DNA from: Geosiphon pyriformis
Taxonomy: Eukaryota; Glomeromycota; Glomeromycetes; Archaeosporales; Geosiphonaceae
NCBI GenBank assembly: GCA_016748015.1
Contig: JAAOMT010000470.1
Span: 175,788-239,787, forward strand
DNA length: 64,000 nucleotides
Direction of reading: 5' to 3'
Position 1 is the first letter of the stretch, and the number at the start of each line of letters is the position of its first letter. The notes under the pieces are model-generated. The model made no database searches and had not been told where the DNA came from. It saw only the letters and a list, made by a program, of their open reading frames with translations. The translations under genes and the position numbers were made by a program. This document shows, piece after piece, positions 23,186 through 34,900 of the stretch.

Positions 23186-23302
23186 TTACTATAGAGTCTC
23201 CTATAAAAATTCAAAAACAATCCTACAAAAATAACATAAAAATTTACATATCCAAAAATAATTTTATTTAGGAAAATTTTTAGCTTTGTAAAAATTATTA
23301 TA

Positions 23303-23978
23303 ATGACTATTTCACAAAACATTTAACAATTATTTCAAAAACTAATGTTAGCTTTAAAAACAATACCTGAATTATCTATTACTATTACAGGAAAACATAT
23401 TAATTATACTCAAACAGAAACAGCCACAATCTTATCCCCAAAATCACAAAATTATCACCCTTATAAAAAAACATTAGAAGTTATTCTGGAATTCACCTAC
23501 CAGAACTTTTGAAGCTTGTTTTAAAAGAAAATTTGTCATTCCCACCTATTGACATTCCACCAAATGCCACAATTCAACAAAAACTTCAACAGTGTTTTAA
23601 TGAAGAAAACAGTAAATACTCTCCAATTTATAGATATTTTCACATTGGAAAAACACTGCATGAACAAAAACTGGAACTTACAACAGCCAATCTTACAAAA
23701 GAAGCCATTTAGAAACAACTCTACAATGAATTTAAGACTATGACTGGACCAACAAACAGTTGCTACAAACTTAGAGCAGCTCTTAAATTTTATGACCTAT
23801 TTCACACCTGTGAAAATGTCCTACAAAACCCAATTTTACAACCACTGAAGATCCAATACATTGGAAAACTCACAAAACTGAAATTTCAACAATTTTCAGA
23901 CCAAATTTTTTCAGTAATTTTGGATTATTATCTGGAATGTACAGACAGTACTTGGACTTCGACAGAGCTCAGTCTTGA
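23303..23978 (+). pseudogene. ORF3 of element C, unknown protein in the env position
   Basis: The N-terminus MTISQNI.QLFQKLMLAL..LSITITGKHINYTQ resembles ORF3 of B. After a frameshift near 23500 the match continues with YRYFHIGKTL, LTKEAI and IGKLTKLKFQQFSDQIFSVILD. In another frame the very end reads LDFDRAQS-stop (23952-23978), matching LDFDGAQY in E. It has no membrane segment and no recognised family. Being found in two LTR families, it is probably a genuine third gene of this lineage. Confidence 0.55.
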
Positions 23979-23989
23979 GGAGAAGATTA
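23977..23989 (+). other. Polypurine tract of element C
   Basis: GAGGAGAAGATTA lies directly before the 3' LTR start TGTTACC. G has GAGGAGGAGGTTA at the same place. Confidence 0.75.
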
Positions 23990-24955
23990 TGTTACCAACC
24001 AAAACTTGAGATATTAATTAACATAATATTACTCTTATAATTTCTACTATTAAATTAGCATATATTATTGTTCAAATTATCACTTATTATTTAATCAAAT
24101 TATCGAATATTACCAATCAATTAATAACCTGATTTGTATTATAGAAATTAGGATGATCAAATTACACAATACTTCGAACCATTTAATATTCAAGAGTTTG
24201 CTGAAATTTGTAGAAATTCGCTAAAATAATTAATAGTTTACCAAAATATTTAATAGTTTGCAGAAATAACTTGTAAATTTGCCGAAAGGTATCTTTAGTT
24301 CATCAAAACCATAGTAAAGAAAATAGTTCAAGTTTATAGACTAGTACTACAACAAGTTGTATAAAAGAAGAGCTTCTCTCTTTGAGAAAATGTATCTCTT
24401 ATTTTTAGATATCTTACTTGAGACTTATTAATTAGAATTGTTTTCACAAAAATGAAATAAAAATCAAATAATTTAAAAAGTCAACTTCCTTGAAAATTCC
24501 CAAAACCCAACTAATATTTTGAAATTGATTAGCTACCAATTTCAATAAATTGTTAGTGACTCCAGGCCTGGATAGAAAATGTTTCCCTTGACAGAATTCT
24601 ATTTTTTTTACATTTCTTTTATTTTTCTTTTATTTTCTTATTATAATCATTTGGATAGCCTACAGACAAAATTCCTGTAGAAGAGTTAACTTTCACAGCA
24701 AAGTAACTACACATCTTTAGTGAGCTTCCAGATGAGCAATTTCTGAAAAAGAGTTGACATTTACTACAACATAACTACACAAGTAACTGGCACAGAATTG
24801 GCTATTCCACTTATAAGCCCAGCAGTTCAAATTATAGGAGATAATTTGAAGATAAATTCAGTTATTGGAGGTTCAACCACATCCAGAAAACGTGAATTTA
24901 CAGCAAACAGGCATTAACAACCATTAAAAAAAGAGACCAAAAACCTCCAGTAACA
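23990..24955 (+). repeat. 3' LTR of element C (966 bp)
   Basis: It runs TGTTACCAACCAAAAC to CTCCAGTAACA and pairs with 15170-16148. Most differences seen by eye are transitions, with a few small indels. TATAAAAG is at 24360-24367. Confidence 0.9.
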
Positions 24956-25200
24956 ATGGTTATGAGTTTCTCTTTGAGGGTAGCTCCATTGAACAATAGG
25001 ACTTCTGAGAGTTCATTAATTTCAAAGAGAAATATAGTAACAAGTGACTCATCTTTCATAATGGTTACTGGTAAGATGTTGTTAGTAAGTATGGATTGTT
25101 GATTGGACTCTGGGTTGTGGGATTGGGTGTTTTCTAAGGTAACCAGAAAACTTAAATAGTGTTGGGAATTCGAATTTTGGGTGGGCCCAATTCTCAAATT
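24956..25200 (-). pseudogene. Protease N-terminal part of element B
   Basis: It resumes after element C. The frame reads VTIFLFEINELSEVLLFNGATLKEKLIT, which directly precedes the MYIDAKVDGQSIKLILDSG block left of C (15110-15169). This confirms that C landed within one codon stretch of B's protease. Confidence 0.72.
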
Positions 25201-27380
25201 TTGTGACCGTAATCCTGTTAAATAGTGTGAAAAGCTAGGGATCAGTTAGTGAACAACCATTGCTGATCTTTAGTTTTAAGCAATTCTGGATCTCGGATTG
25301 CCTGATGTCATTTGAGCTGGGTTTTGGAGTAGTGTCTAAATTGGCTGTGGTTGATAAATTACTGGTGACTGCAGTTGATAGATTGTTTGGTGCTGTGGTT
25401 AATAAATTGCTGGTGTCTGTGGTTGATAAATTGAAGGTACATATACTGGTGGTTAATAGATTGGCTGCTGTGTCATTGGCTGGTAAGTGGGTTGATATTG
25501 ATCTTGATTTGGGTAATGGTTCAGGAGGTTTGAAATTGGTGATCAGAGTTTCTGTATTGATTTTCTGATTGTGAGTTACTATACAAATGGCAATTGACTC
25601 AGATATGGTCTTGTTTACTACAGTTGTAGCAGACATGCATCTTAGGCTGCCATGGCTGATTGGATGATAATGATGATCATAACTGATTTTGAAAATGATT
25701 TGTGTTTCCTGAATTATTGTGTTATTGTGGTGGTTGATAAATTGCCCAATTGTCAGCTAAGTATCTCTTTAATTTCTGATTGATTGAATTACTAAATTGT
25801 TTTAATTTGGAATCCAATTCAGATGATCTATTTATTACTAAATTAATGGCTTGGGTATGGTTGGCTTCTAATTTTGCTGTTTCAAAATCTCTGATGTTGA
25901 TAACTACAGCTTAAAGATCTGCTGAGTGTAATAGACATATGTATTGGAGAATGCTACTGCACAATCCTCTAATAAATTGATTAAGAATTTGTGGTGCTGT
26001 AAAATAGTCAGCTTGAATTGCCTGAATTTGGTGTAGGTTTCTATGGAAGCATCTTATATATGTAGTGACTGCTTCAGTTTCCCTTTGTTTCATGGTGGTG
26101 AAAGTGTTGACCAGGTAATTGATACTATTATTGTTACTAAAGTATCTCAAAAACTCTGTTTTGAATGTGTTAAAGGTGACCAGTTTGTTGATCAAGCTTT
26201 AATACCAGGAATTGGCAGTGTCTTGTAAGAAGTATGGAATTGCTTGAAGTGCTCTGGCATTGTCTCAATTATTAGCAGTAATGACTTTTGTGACATCATT
26301 AATTTATGCTTGGGCATCATCTTTTTTGCTGGTGAATTTTTTGAGTTTGGTGATTGAAGCATAGGCCATTAGATTCAAGTTTAATGGTTGTTGTGGTAAC
26401 AGTTGAGATTGTTGCAGCTGTTAAAGTGGCTGTTGAGATTGTTAAAATGGTACTGGCAGTGGTTGGATTTACTGATCCAGTTGCTGTAATGGCTAACCAA
26501 TTGGTTCAACTGGTTAATTAATTATGATTTCTGGAGGTACATGTTGTTGATTAATTAAATCAGAGTTTCAATTATTCTGATTTGGCGGTGTTTGAATATT
26601 TGGAGCTTTGATTTCTGGATTTTCTAAATTTGAATTTTGTGGAGTTTGACTGTTTGGAGTTTCAACTTCTGGGTTTTCTGGGATCAGGTTTTGGTAAGTA
26701 AATTCCTGATCTTCTTCTTCTTTTTCTGATTTTGTTACTTCTCATGGGTCAAAAATTCCAAAATTGGATTGAGATGGCAGTGATTGATATCCTGATGATG
26801 TTGGTAATTGTGATTTAAATTCTTCAAAATATTCACTATATATTCCTAATAGATCTGTTTTCCTTTGTTTACTTTAAAATAGAAGTTGGCCAAACATTGA
26901 TGTCATATTTGATGTGAATGCATCTACTGACATTATGTTGATGGCACTTCCAGATGTATAGTGATAGGATGAGTTGTTTGGTGATTCAACTCTGGTTTTC
27001 TTTCAAATAGGTGGTTGTATTTATTTTGGTGTTACAGCTGGTGTTTGTAATCTTCCTTTGTCTTTGTTTATGTAAGTGATGAGGAATTGTTGTTGGGTGT
27101 ACCTTTTAATGGTTTGGTTTATTTTTCTGATGATTGGTGTGAAACTGTAATTTCTTGGTAAGCTGATATGTTGAAACAATTCTGTATAGAAATTTTCTCT
27201 TGTGGATTCGATGTTAACTGTTTCTCCTAAGCAATCTGTGCTTTTGTCATTAATGTAGAAGTTAAAGGCTGATTCTGCTGAGAAATGGTTATTGTTTAAT
27301 CCTAATTGTTGGCTGTACTATTGAAACAAAGATTTGGTGAATCCTAAATAGTTGGTTCTTATAATTTCTAATTCTGCTAC
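25200..27380 (-). pseudogene. Gag of element B
   Basis: The zinc knuckle CYNCSKQDHIxVNC (a stop where E has Arg) is at about 25590-25632. Capsid remnants include MKQRETEAVTTYIRCFHRNLHQIQ...APQILNQFIRGL (25911-26195). A Gln/Pro-rich linker lies near 26380-26700. The N-terminal block LGLNNNHFSAESAFNFYIND is at about 27245-27305. The frame reaches GTAGCAGAA at 27380 without an ATG. Confidence 0.68.
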
Positions 27381-27419
27381 TTTTGGAATAATTGTTGGTA
27401 CTGTTCTCTATAGGATTAT

Positions 27420-27437
27420 ATCTTACAAGAAGCACCA
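27420..27437 (-). other. Primer-binding site of element B
   Basis: The sense strand reads TGGTGCTTCTTGTAAGAT, two bases inside the 5' LTR. It is close to the site in A (TGGTGCTTCCTGTGAG). Confidence 0.62.
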
Positions 27438-27439
27438 AA

Positions 27440-28313
27440 TATTACAGGTGATTATTTGGTGTCTCAAAGCAAATAACAAACCTGTAACTTGGTGCTCAAT
27501 TAATATACTGATGTTAATTACTGAAGGTGGTTTGTATCTGAAGGTGTTAGTTGAGTTCTTTGTATAATGGACAGAGAGTTAATAGTTGTTTTCAGTAGCC
27601 TTTTGGAATCACAATTCTATCAATTTTTTTCTCGGCTTGGTGGCCAGCAATCCTCTGGTAAGTAATCTGTAATTCTTGTACATGTTCTACCCACTTGCAG
27701 GAGTCTTTTACCAAGCAATTCTTGATGTCAATAATTCAGTGCTTAATCCTTAATCAATTTAGTAAACCACAAAAAAAGATAAAAATAAAACAAATAAAAA
27801 AAAACAAAAAAAATAAAGAAATAAGCCAAGGCAATTTTGTTAAAGTTAGTATTTTGTTAATAGTCATGATCAAGAGCTATTGTTCCAGTATAATTAAGTA
27901 TGAATTTCTATCAACATAAAGTGTTGATAGTGGAAAGTAGATTGAGATAGTAAATAATTATTTATTGATATTTGTGATATAGAAGATTGCTTAGATTAAA
28001 TCTAAACTGAGAGGTCTCTAACTAAAGGATTCTGCTTTTTTCTACTTCTATCACTATTGCTATATATACATAATTGAGATTCCTCAATTCCTTAATTTTT
28101 TACACCAGAAATCTTAAAATTTCTGGAATCCTACAATTTCTTTAGAAGGAATCTTGCAATTCTGGAATCTTGCAATTCCTTGTACAAGAATTCTGAAATT
28201 TTTGGAATCCTGCAATTCCTCTTAAGAGGAATCCTGAAATTCCACATTTACTATGGTTACTTCTGATTGGTTAATTTATGTGCTAATATATTTCCTATGT
28301 TCTATGAATAATA
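27440..28313 (-). repeat. 5' LTR of element B (874 bp)
   Basis: It runs TATTACAGGTGATT to CTATGAATAATA (canonical GAGTAACA with G-to-A and C-to-T changes). CTGG, the target duplication, follows at 28314. A TATA-like TATATATACA is at 28061-28070, with the GGAATCC-type array at about 28080-28250. Confidence 0.88.
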
Positions 28314-28957
28314 CTGGCAATTCTTTAGTAAGTAATTCTTAATTTTAAGTGGCTATTCTCTCACAGGAGTTTTTTACCAGACAATTCTTGACATTAATAA
28401 CTCAGTGCTTAATCCTTAATTAATTAGTAACAACAAAGAAATAAAATACAAAAGAAAATTTAAAGAAAATAAAATGTAAGCCAAGACAAGTAACATTAGT
28501 ATTCTGTTAATAGCCATAATCAAGAGCTATTATTCTAGTATAATCAAGTATTTAATACTATCAATATAAAGTTTTAATAATAAGAAAAGTGATTTAGATC
28601 ATAATAATTATTTATTGATATTGATAATTATAATAAAGATATGATAATAGGAAGGTATTGGTAATTTCTAAATTATTCTTTTCTGCTTTTAATGCTCTTG
28701 TTATATATACATAATTTAGATTTTATAAGATTGTTTACATTCTTGAGAGATATGTTATAATTTTTTGAGCAATGCTCATATTGCTGAGTGATGTGCCTTA
28801 ATCTTCTAAAATTGCTCTATATTGCTAAGCAATGTGCCATAATTTCTGATATTGCTCCATATTGCTGAGCAATATGCTTATGTGTTAACTACTATTTTTT
28901 TATTGGTCTATCTGTTTTCCTCCTATTTTCTTTTATATATTTTTTTTATGAGTAATA
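28314..28957 (-). repeat. 3' LTR of element D, right fragment
   Basis: It continues the LTR interrupted at 8370, to ...TTATGAGTAATA. Together the pieces make about 850 bp, matching 55108-55954. TTATATATAC is at 28701-28710, next to an array of ATTGCTnAGCAAT-like palindromes at about 28740-28880. Confidence 0.87.
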
Positions 28958-28970
28958 TTATCTCCTCCTT

Positions 28971-29602
28971 TTAATATTGAGTTCTGTCAAAATCTTCACT
29001 TTGAATTAAGTCTAATACTTTTTTTTTAATATTGTTTGTTTAACTTTGTTTCTTATATTTTTGATTTACATGTTGTTTATTTTTTCCCATTGGTTAATAG
29101 TAATTGTTTCTATGTTAGAATGTAACAATATTTCTGGGTAATTTTGAAATATTGTGTGTAGTCAATAGATTGTTCTAATGTGCAGTAATAGATTTCTTTT
29201 CTTCTTGATAATATTTTCAATATTCTGTATTGTTTCTTAATTAAATATTCTTTTGGCTTTATCAAAATATAATTTCTGAATGTTTAACTTTTGTCCCAAC
29301 TGATAGTAGTAATATGGTATTGGAAATTGTTCTGTCCATTATTTTTAATTATCTTTTGAAAGTTCTTTTGTTGAAACCATGATGGGTATTTTTCTAAAAA
29401 TGTTTTTTACTTTCTCTACTATTTTGTTTAACCAGTTTTTTAATTGTTTTTGTGGTTACTAATATGGTGTACTTTTTTTTTGTTTAGTGTCTTGATAACA
29501 GATTGTTTGGTAATTGATGACAATTTCTATGTTTAATTGTTGCTGACTTAAGGCCTGAAACAATTGTTGAACTAAGGTGTAAATATGATATGGTATTTCT
29601 AT
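28971..29602 (-). pseudogene. ORF3 of element D
   Basis: It is degenerate but alignable with B and E. The N-terminal part reads KIEIPYHIYTLVQQLFQAL..NIEIVINYQTICYQDT (about 29600-29470), and the end DRTQY-stop is at 28971-28973 against the polypurine tract. The start codon position holds ATA. At least one frameshift lies between the ends. Function unknown. Confidence 0.5.
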
Positions 29603-29656
29603 TTTTTTTGTTGCTTTTGTCACATATTCTGTGTCTTTATATACTCTTTTGGTTGT

Positions 29657-31044
29657 TCAATTTGATGTGTTTGGTTCAATAATTATAATTGGTTCTGGGT
29701 CTTGTAGAATCTTATCTGGTTGGACTAGTATTCATTGTACTTTCAGTTGTGGAATATTATTGGTGGATGATGATACTATATAGTGATATGGTTTCAATCA
29801 ATCACTATGTGCTGCTTTGGCTAAGATTTTGTTGTTCCATCTTAATTTATAAGCTTCATTTCCTAGAATTTTTTCTATGTGAAATGGTCTGTTTCATTTG
29901 GGATCAAATTTTCTACTTTATTGTTTTTCTGCTTTGGTATGATGTAAAAGTATTTTGTCTTCAATTCTGAATTCAATTGGTTTATTTGATAGTTGGTTAT
30001 TATGTCTTTTTTTTTGTTTTTCTTGTGATTTTTAAATATTATCAGCTGCTCTTTGCTGTTTGTTTTCTAGTGTTTTGATTAAGTCATATGTTCTTTTCAA
30101 TAATATTTCTTGGAAATTGTCTTCTGTTATTGGTTTAGTTGAATATGTGCTAATTTTTATTTCCACTGGTACTGTTGCTGTTTTACAGTATACTAATTCA
30201 AATGATATTGCTTGTGTAGTATTTTGCTTTATTGTCTAATAAGCAAATAATATTGATGATATAAACAAATCTCATTCATCTTAATTTTTTTGGCTAATTT
30301 TGGCAATTGCTTCACATAATGTTCTATTGAATCTTTCAACTAAGCCATTGGTTTATGGATAATATAGTAATGATAATAGTCTTTTTATTCCAAATTTTTG
30401 ACTTAATTCTATTAATATTCTATTTATAAAGTAAGTTTCTTAATCAGATAGTAATTTTTTTGGGCATTTGTGTCGACAAATTAGATCTTGATGAACAAAT
30501 TTAGCTATAAATTTTGCATCTGCTTTTTAAATGGCTTTTGCTTCTGGCCACTTAGTAAGATAATCCATGATTACTGCAATATATCTGTTTCCTCTGCTGG
30601 TTATTGTTAATGGTCTGACTAAGTCAATTCCAATGCAATCAAATAGTTGTTCTACTTTGATTGATTTCAATAGTTCACTGGGTTTTATTCTTCTTTTTCT
30701 TCTTCTTTAACAAACATCACAATTTTGAACATATTGAATAATATCTGGATACATAGATGGTCAATAGTATCTTTTTCTGGTTTTTTCCATAGTTGCTTCT
30801 TTATAGAAATGTTCTGCTATTGAATCTGAGTGCATATTGAATAGTATTGTTTTTTCTCTGGTTCTGTGATTACTCTGAGTAGTTGGTCTGGATCCTTCTT
30901 GTTTTTCCGATATAATATATTTTAATAAGTGATAAAATATTTGGATTGTTGTTTTATGTTGTTTTATTTTTTTGGAGATAATTTCTCTTTGAACTGCTGG
31001 ATACTAATATAGTATTGGAGTTGTTGATATTTTTGTGTATTCAT
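29657..31044 (-). pseudogene. Integrase of element D, separate ORF
   Basis: It begins MNTQKYQQLQYYISIQQFK (ATG 31044), 29 bases past the RNase H stop (31074-31076). The core Glu block NGLVERFNRTLCEAIAKISQKN is near 30280-30350. The end PNTSN-TGA (29657-29659) matches E. Damage includes stops in the zinc domain and at Trp positions. The plus-strand 93-codon frame at 29689-29970 is a shadow. Confidence 0.7.
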
Positions 31045-31073
31045 CTTTTGTTATATTTTGGGTTAAAATAGTT

Positions 31074-31570
31074 TTAGATTTGTCTTATTCATGACAAACT
31101 ATCAGTATTTCCATTTTTTTTTGTAATATACTGTATAATTAAATAGTAAATATTCTATTTTTCATCTAGTATGACAATTATCTCCAAATTTTTGCTTCTG
31201 AATTGAAGTCAATTCTTTATGGTTAGTGTATATGTCAAATTTTTGGCTTAAGTATTTCTTCTATTTCATAACTGCCTAATAAATTGTTAAGTGTTTTAGT
31301 GCTGGTATTCTATAGTTTTTTTCTGCTGAACTTAAGCTGCAACTAGCATATACTACTGGATGTTCTCTTCCATCCAGTCTTTTTTGAGATAGTACTGCTT
31401 CCAATGCTTGATCTGATGCATCAGTTGTAATTATGAATAGCTTGTTATGATCTGAATAGATTAGTACTGGAGCTTGAATAAGCTTTTTTCTTAATGTATT
31501 AAAAGCTTTTTGCTAGTTTTCTGTCCATTCATATTTGGTGTTCTTTGTTTGGAACTGGTATAATGGCTGA
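31074..31570 (-). pseudogene. RNase H of element D
   Basis: It reads (leftward) TDASDQALEAVLSQKRLDGREHPVVYASCSL...KNYRIPALKHLTIY, then NTDSLS.IRQI-stop. The first Asp is kept, but the catalytic Glu region (ALKHL for ALEHL) has Glu changed to Lys. It shares the ORF1 terminal stop with B and E. Confidence 0.65.
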
Positions 31571-32350
31571 GCCAGTTTGGAAAAGTCTTTAATGAATCAG
31601 TAATAGTAACTCACAAATCATAAGAATGCTTGTAATTCAGTCAAGTTGGTTGGTATTGAGAAGTTTTTAACTATCTTAATTTTGTCTGAATCTGTCTTGA
31701 TTCCATTTTTGCTCACAACATGTCCCAAAAATTTTAATTCTGTTTTGCCAAAGAAGCATTTGGTGACATTTAACTTTAATTTGGCTCTTCTTAGTCTTTT
31801 AAATACTTGTTGAAAATAATGTAAATGATTATTGAATGTCTTGGAGAACACATTGGTATCATCTAAATAAACAACTATTAACTTCCACAGTAGTCTAGTG
31901 TAGACAATTTCTATAAGCCATTGAAATGTGGCTAGAGTATTTATTAAGCCAAAAGACATAACTTCAAATTCAAAATTTCTTTTTCGGTTTGTAAAAGCTA
32001 TTTTCTTCTTATCTTCTGGTTTTATGGCTACTTGTCAGTAACCATTGTCTAAATCTAAAGTTAAAAACCATTTTTTTTTTCAAAAACATTGAAAAGTTTT
32101 TGGATTTTTGGGTTTGAATAGCTATCTCTCTTTGTTACTCTATTAAGTTTTTGGTAATCTACACAAAAGTGAATTTTTCCATTCTTTTTATAGACTAGTA
32201 CTATTGATAATAATCATGGACTCATTAATAATTGGATTAATTCATTATTTAACATCTGATTGATTTCTTGTTAAATAATTTTATAGTTTGTTGGTGGTAT
32301 TTGGTATGTTCTCTGTTTAATTGTCATTGCATCTTTAGTTTTGCCAAATT
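31570..32350 (-). pseudogene. Reverse transcriptase of element D
   Basis: The frame 31618-31959 holds VMSFGLINTLATFQWLIEIVY...LIVVYLDDTNVFSKTFNNHLHYFQQVF, with the catalytic YLDD intact, and the thumb LKLNVTKCFFGKTELKFLGHVVSKNG. The upstream palm (LDL..GYWQVAI) carries stops and a shift near 32080. TGG or CGA to TGA changes are frequent. Confidence 0.72.
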
Positions 32351-32489
32351 TATTTTTACTGGCAAAAATGTCATTGAAGTTGTTGAGTAATATCTTAAGC
32401 TACATACATTGTAGTGAGTCTAAATTTTCTAAGTTCATCTGTTCTAATTGTTCTGATTGGAGCAGATAACATTCTTCTCATTCATATAT

Positions 32490-33260
32490 TGTTTATAATA
32501 TAATATCTATATATCTACATAGTTGTAGAAAGTCTAAAATAGAGTTTGGTGGTTGTTTTTCAACCTTAGTGCTTAAATATCTGATGGTAGTTCCTTTTGG
32601 TATCTTAATAACATTTTCTGTTGTGTTGTAGATGGGAATTTTGATATGTTTCAGGCTTTTGGCTAATATATAAAGATTGGTAAGTTTAATTTTTTCTGAT
32701 TCATAAATAATAGTTTTCACTTCAAAAATTTGAGCTTAATTTTTTACTCTTTTTTTTATGGCTAACATGTATTGGTTATATGACAGAATAAAAATTAATT
32801 GACAGGTGAAGATAATTTCTTTTTTGTTAAAAATCTTTTCCTCTACTATATTGACTGGTATATCTATTTTACCTATGAATCTAAATCTACTAATTTCTTT
32901 AGCTGTAATTCCTAATTTTTTTCTGTTTCCCACTGATACTAATTGAGCTATTTTAACCAAAAACAAAAATATTGTCTGTGCTATTTTTTTGTTTGGTTCT
33001 ATAATATAAGCCTTTTCTGAGTCATTTTGTAATATTGTAATGATATTTCTCATATATCTTGCCTTAATTATTCTTCTTCTGATATTGATTTCTTTTTTTG
33101 CTAAACTACTCTTAAATGCTAATTAAACTATTATTGTTTCTGGGATTTTTAATGTTACTTTGAAATCAATGCAGATGTGTAAATATGGTTCCAATTTGAT
33201 GGTTTTTTTTCCCAGATATCTTAAATCAAACTTTGTATCAATATTATGTGTGCATTCTGG
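32490..33260 (-). pseudogene. dUTPase and linker of element D
   Basis: The linker 32493-32720 has HIKIPIYNTTENVIKIPKGT then IRYLSTKVE. dUTPase pieces at 32736-33250 are DTKFDLRYL-like motif 1, a damaged motif 2, RNIITILQ after a degraded motif 3, KKIAQTIFLFLVKI (motif 4) and ISRFRFIGK (motif 5, damaged). It is too decayed to be active. Confidence 0.62.
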
Positions 33261-33439
33261 CATGATATCTTTATTATTATTGCTAAATCATTTAAGTTCT
33301 TGCTCTTTGGTGAAATCAAGAAGTGCAATATATTGTTCTGGGTTTAAATTAAAGTCCAAACTATTGTTATTTTTATTGCCATTTTAAACAAAGCTGGAAC
33401 TATTGTTTTTGTCATTATCATTTTCAAAGTTTGAATCAA

Positions 33440-34360
33440 GATTGAACTGTAATTTCGATTCTAATATACAATTACTGATTAGTTTTTTCTCTTTAGGAAT
33501 CGTGTAGATTATGTACATCAGTGGATTGTAAATGAGATCACATTCATTACAATATTAGAAGTCATATGGAATTAAATAGTGGCTACATAATAAAGTGTTT
33601 AATTGCTCTAAACATTGTTCTTGTTTCTCTCTAGTGGGTGCTAATTCTTGGTAGTGTTTATGGAATTGTTCTGAGTCTATAGAGTCTAGGACAATATTTG
33701 GATTTGGGCTCCAATTGAGTTTTATGGGTTTTGGTAAGTTGTTTTTAATTGTTTTTATTTCTTTTGGTAATGCTTTTTCAATTTTGACAAGTGCTATTCA
33801 CCATATTTTATCATTATCATGTAGACATCTGTCCAAACATTTTACTGCTCTTCTCTATACTGCTTCTATTGATGTTTTTTTTCTTATCTAATTACTTATT
33901 AAAATCATGTATTGGCACAATTTTTTACACATTTCTCCTTACTCTGGAATGTTATTTTACATTCCTTCATCTAAAAGAGTTTTTTTACATACAAGACATG
34001 ATTCATTATCCCACTTTTCTTGTTATTTAGGTTATCCAAAACACTCTAGAATACATGATTGGCAATAAAACTTTGTTGCTGTTGTTCATTCCTTGTTATT
34101 ATCATAGCATGCCATAATTAATGCAAATAAGTTTTGGTTGATAATAGTTTAACTGAGTTTGTGGTATATAAGTGTATGGTATATATGTAAAGGTAGTGGC
34201 TTGAATTGGTTTTTCTTCTTTCTTCTTGCCTTTTCCTTTTTCTTTTTCTTCCCAGATAAAAATTAATGGTAGTTTATTATGATTGTTATTGGCTTATGAG
34301 ACTTGATAGGCTTCCCAAGTAGGTTTGTTTACTTTTTTTTTGATATTAATTAGTGATGCT
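33440..34360 (-). pseudogene. Cysteine-rich domain of element D
   Basis: It is a remnant in the same place as in E. The second Cys cluster is near 33540-33600 (with CNECDLIYNPLMYIIYTIPK), the helical part with DNDKIWxIALVKIEKALPKEI at about 33760-33830, and the first clusters near 33900-34110. A charged linker with WEAYQVS lies near 34300. It is heavily interrupted. Confidence 0.48.
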
Positions 34361-34389
34361 GGTGTAGTCATAGGTTTAAAGTAACTACA

Positions 34390-34900
34390 AGTTGCTGGTA
34401 TACATATGTGTTGGTTATTTTGGCTAAGTTGCAATTCTTGAATCTTCTAGTTAAGCACAGTGTTTGTCTTGGACAGCCAATTATTACTAACTAAAACTTG
34501 GTACTAAGTGGCTTTTATTACCAATACTTTGATGGGGACAATAATACCATTGACTTTAAAAGAGAAGTTGTCAATTTTGCCAATAGAAGTTTTGATTGGC
34601 CCATCAGCTGTAATAATCCTGATGCTTACCACATGATTAACTTGGTGATCTAATTGGTTTATGAGTTGTCATGTGATAATACTGCCTGCTAAACTGCTGT
34701 TCAAAATCAGTTTGATTGACTGACCATTGATTTTGGCATTAGTGTATATTGTGGTGATAAGTTTGGCATCAAGGGTGGCTTTATTAAAAAGAAATGTTAC
34801 AGTTGGTTCTTCAATTTTGAAAGGAAAAATGACTGTTAGTAATTTGTTGTTGATAACTATTGTTGATAAAATATTGCTGGTAAGTGGTTTTTGGTTTGTT
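34390..34900 (-). pseudogene. Protease of element D
   Basis: The active-site block reads SIKLILNSSLAGSII near 34690-34730. DSG has become NSS, so both the catalytic Asp and the Gly are lost. The C-terminal block FPVSNNWLSKTNTVLN lies near 34450-34500. Confidence 0.62.

Larger units (their letters stand above)
15170..24955 (+). mobile_element. Element C: complete Ty3/gypsy-type retrotransposon
   Basis: It has LTRs at 15170-16148 and 23990-24955, and a perfect target duplication ATGG (15166-15169 and 24956-24959). Inside are gag, protease, cysteine-rich domain, dUTPase, RT, RNase H, integrase and ORF3. It belongs to the same family as G but keeps integrase. It is disabled by several frameshifts and many TGA/TAA codons at Arg, Gln and Trp positions. 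Confidence 0.92.
8371..28313 (-). mobile_element. Element B: Ty3/gypsy-type retrotransposon carrying element C
   Basis: It has LTRs at 8371-9190 and 27440-28313, and internal parts at 9191-15169 and 24956-27439. The target duplication CTGG is seen at 8367-8370 and 28314-28317, inside D's LTR. From right to left it encodes gag, protease (split by C), cysteine-rich domain, dUTPase, RT, RNase H, then a separate integrase frame and ORF3. The protease active site DSG and integrase Glu are intact, but RT has YLDN and many stops are present. Confidence 0.9.

Noticed and set aside
29689-29970. 93-codon plus-strand frame rich in hydrophobic residues
   Set aside because: It is a shadow of the integrase C-terminus of D on the minus strand.
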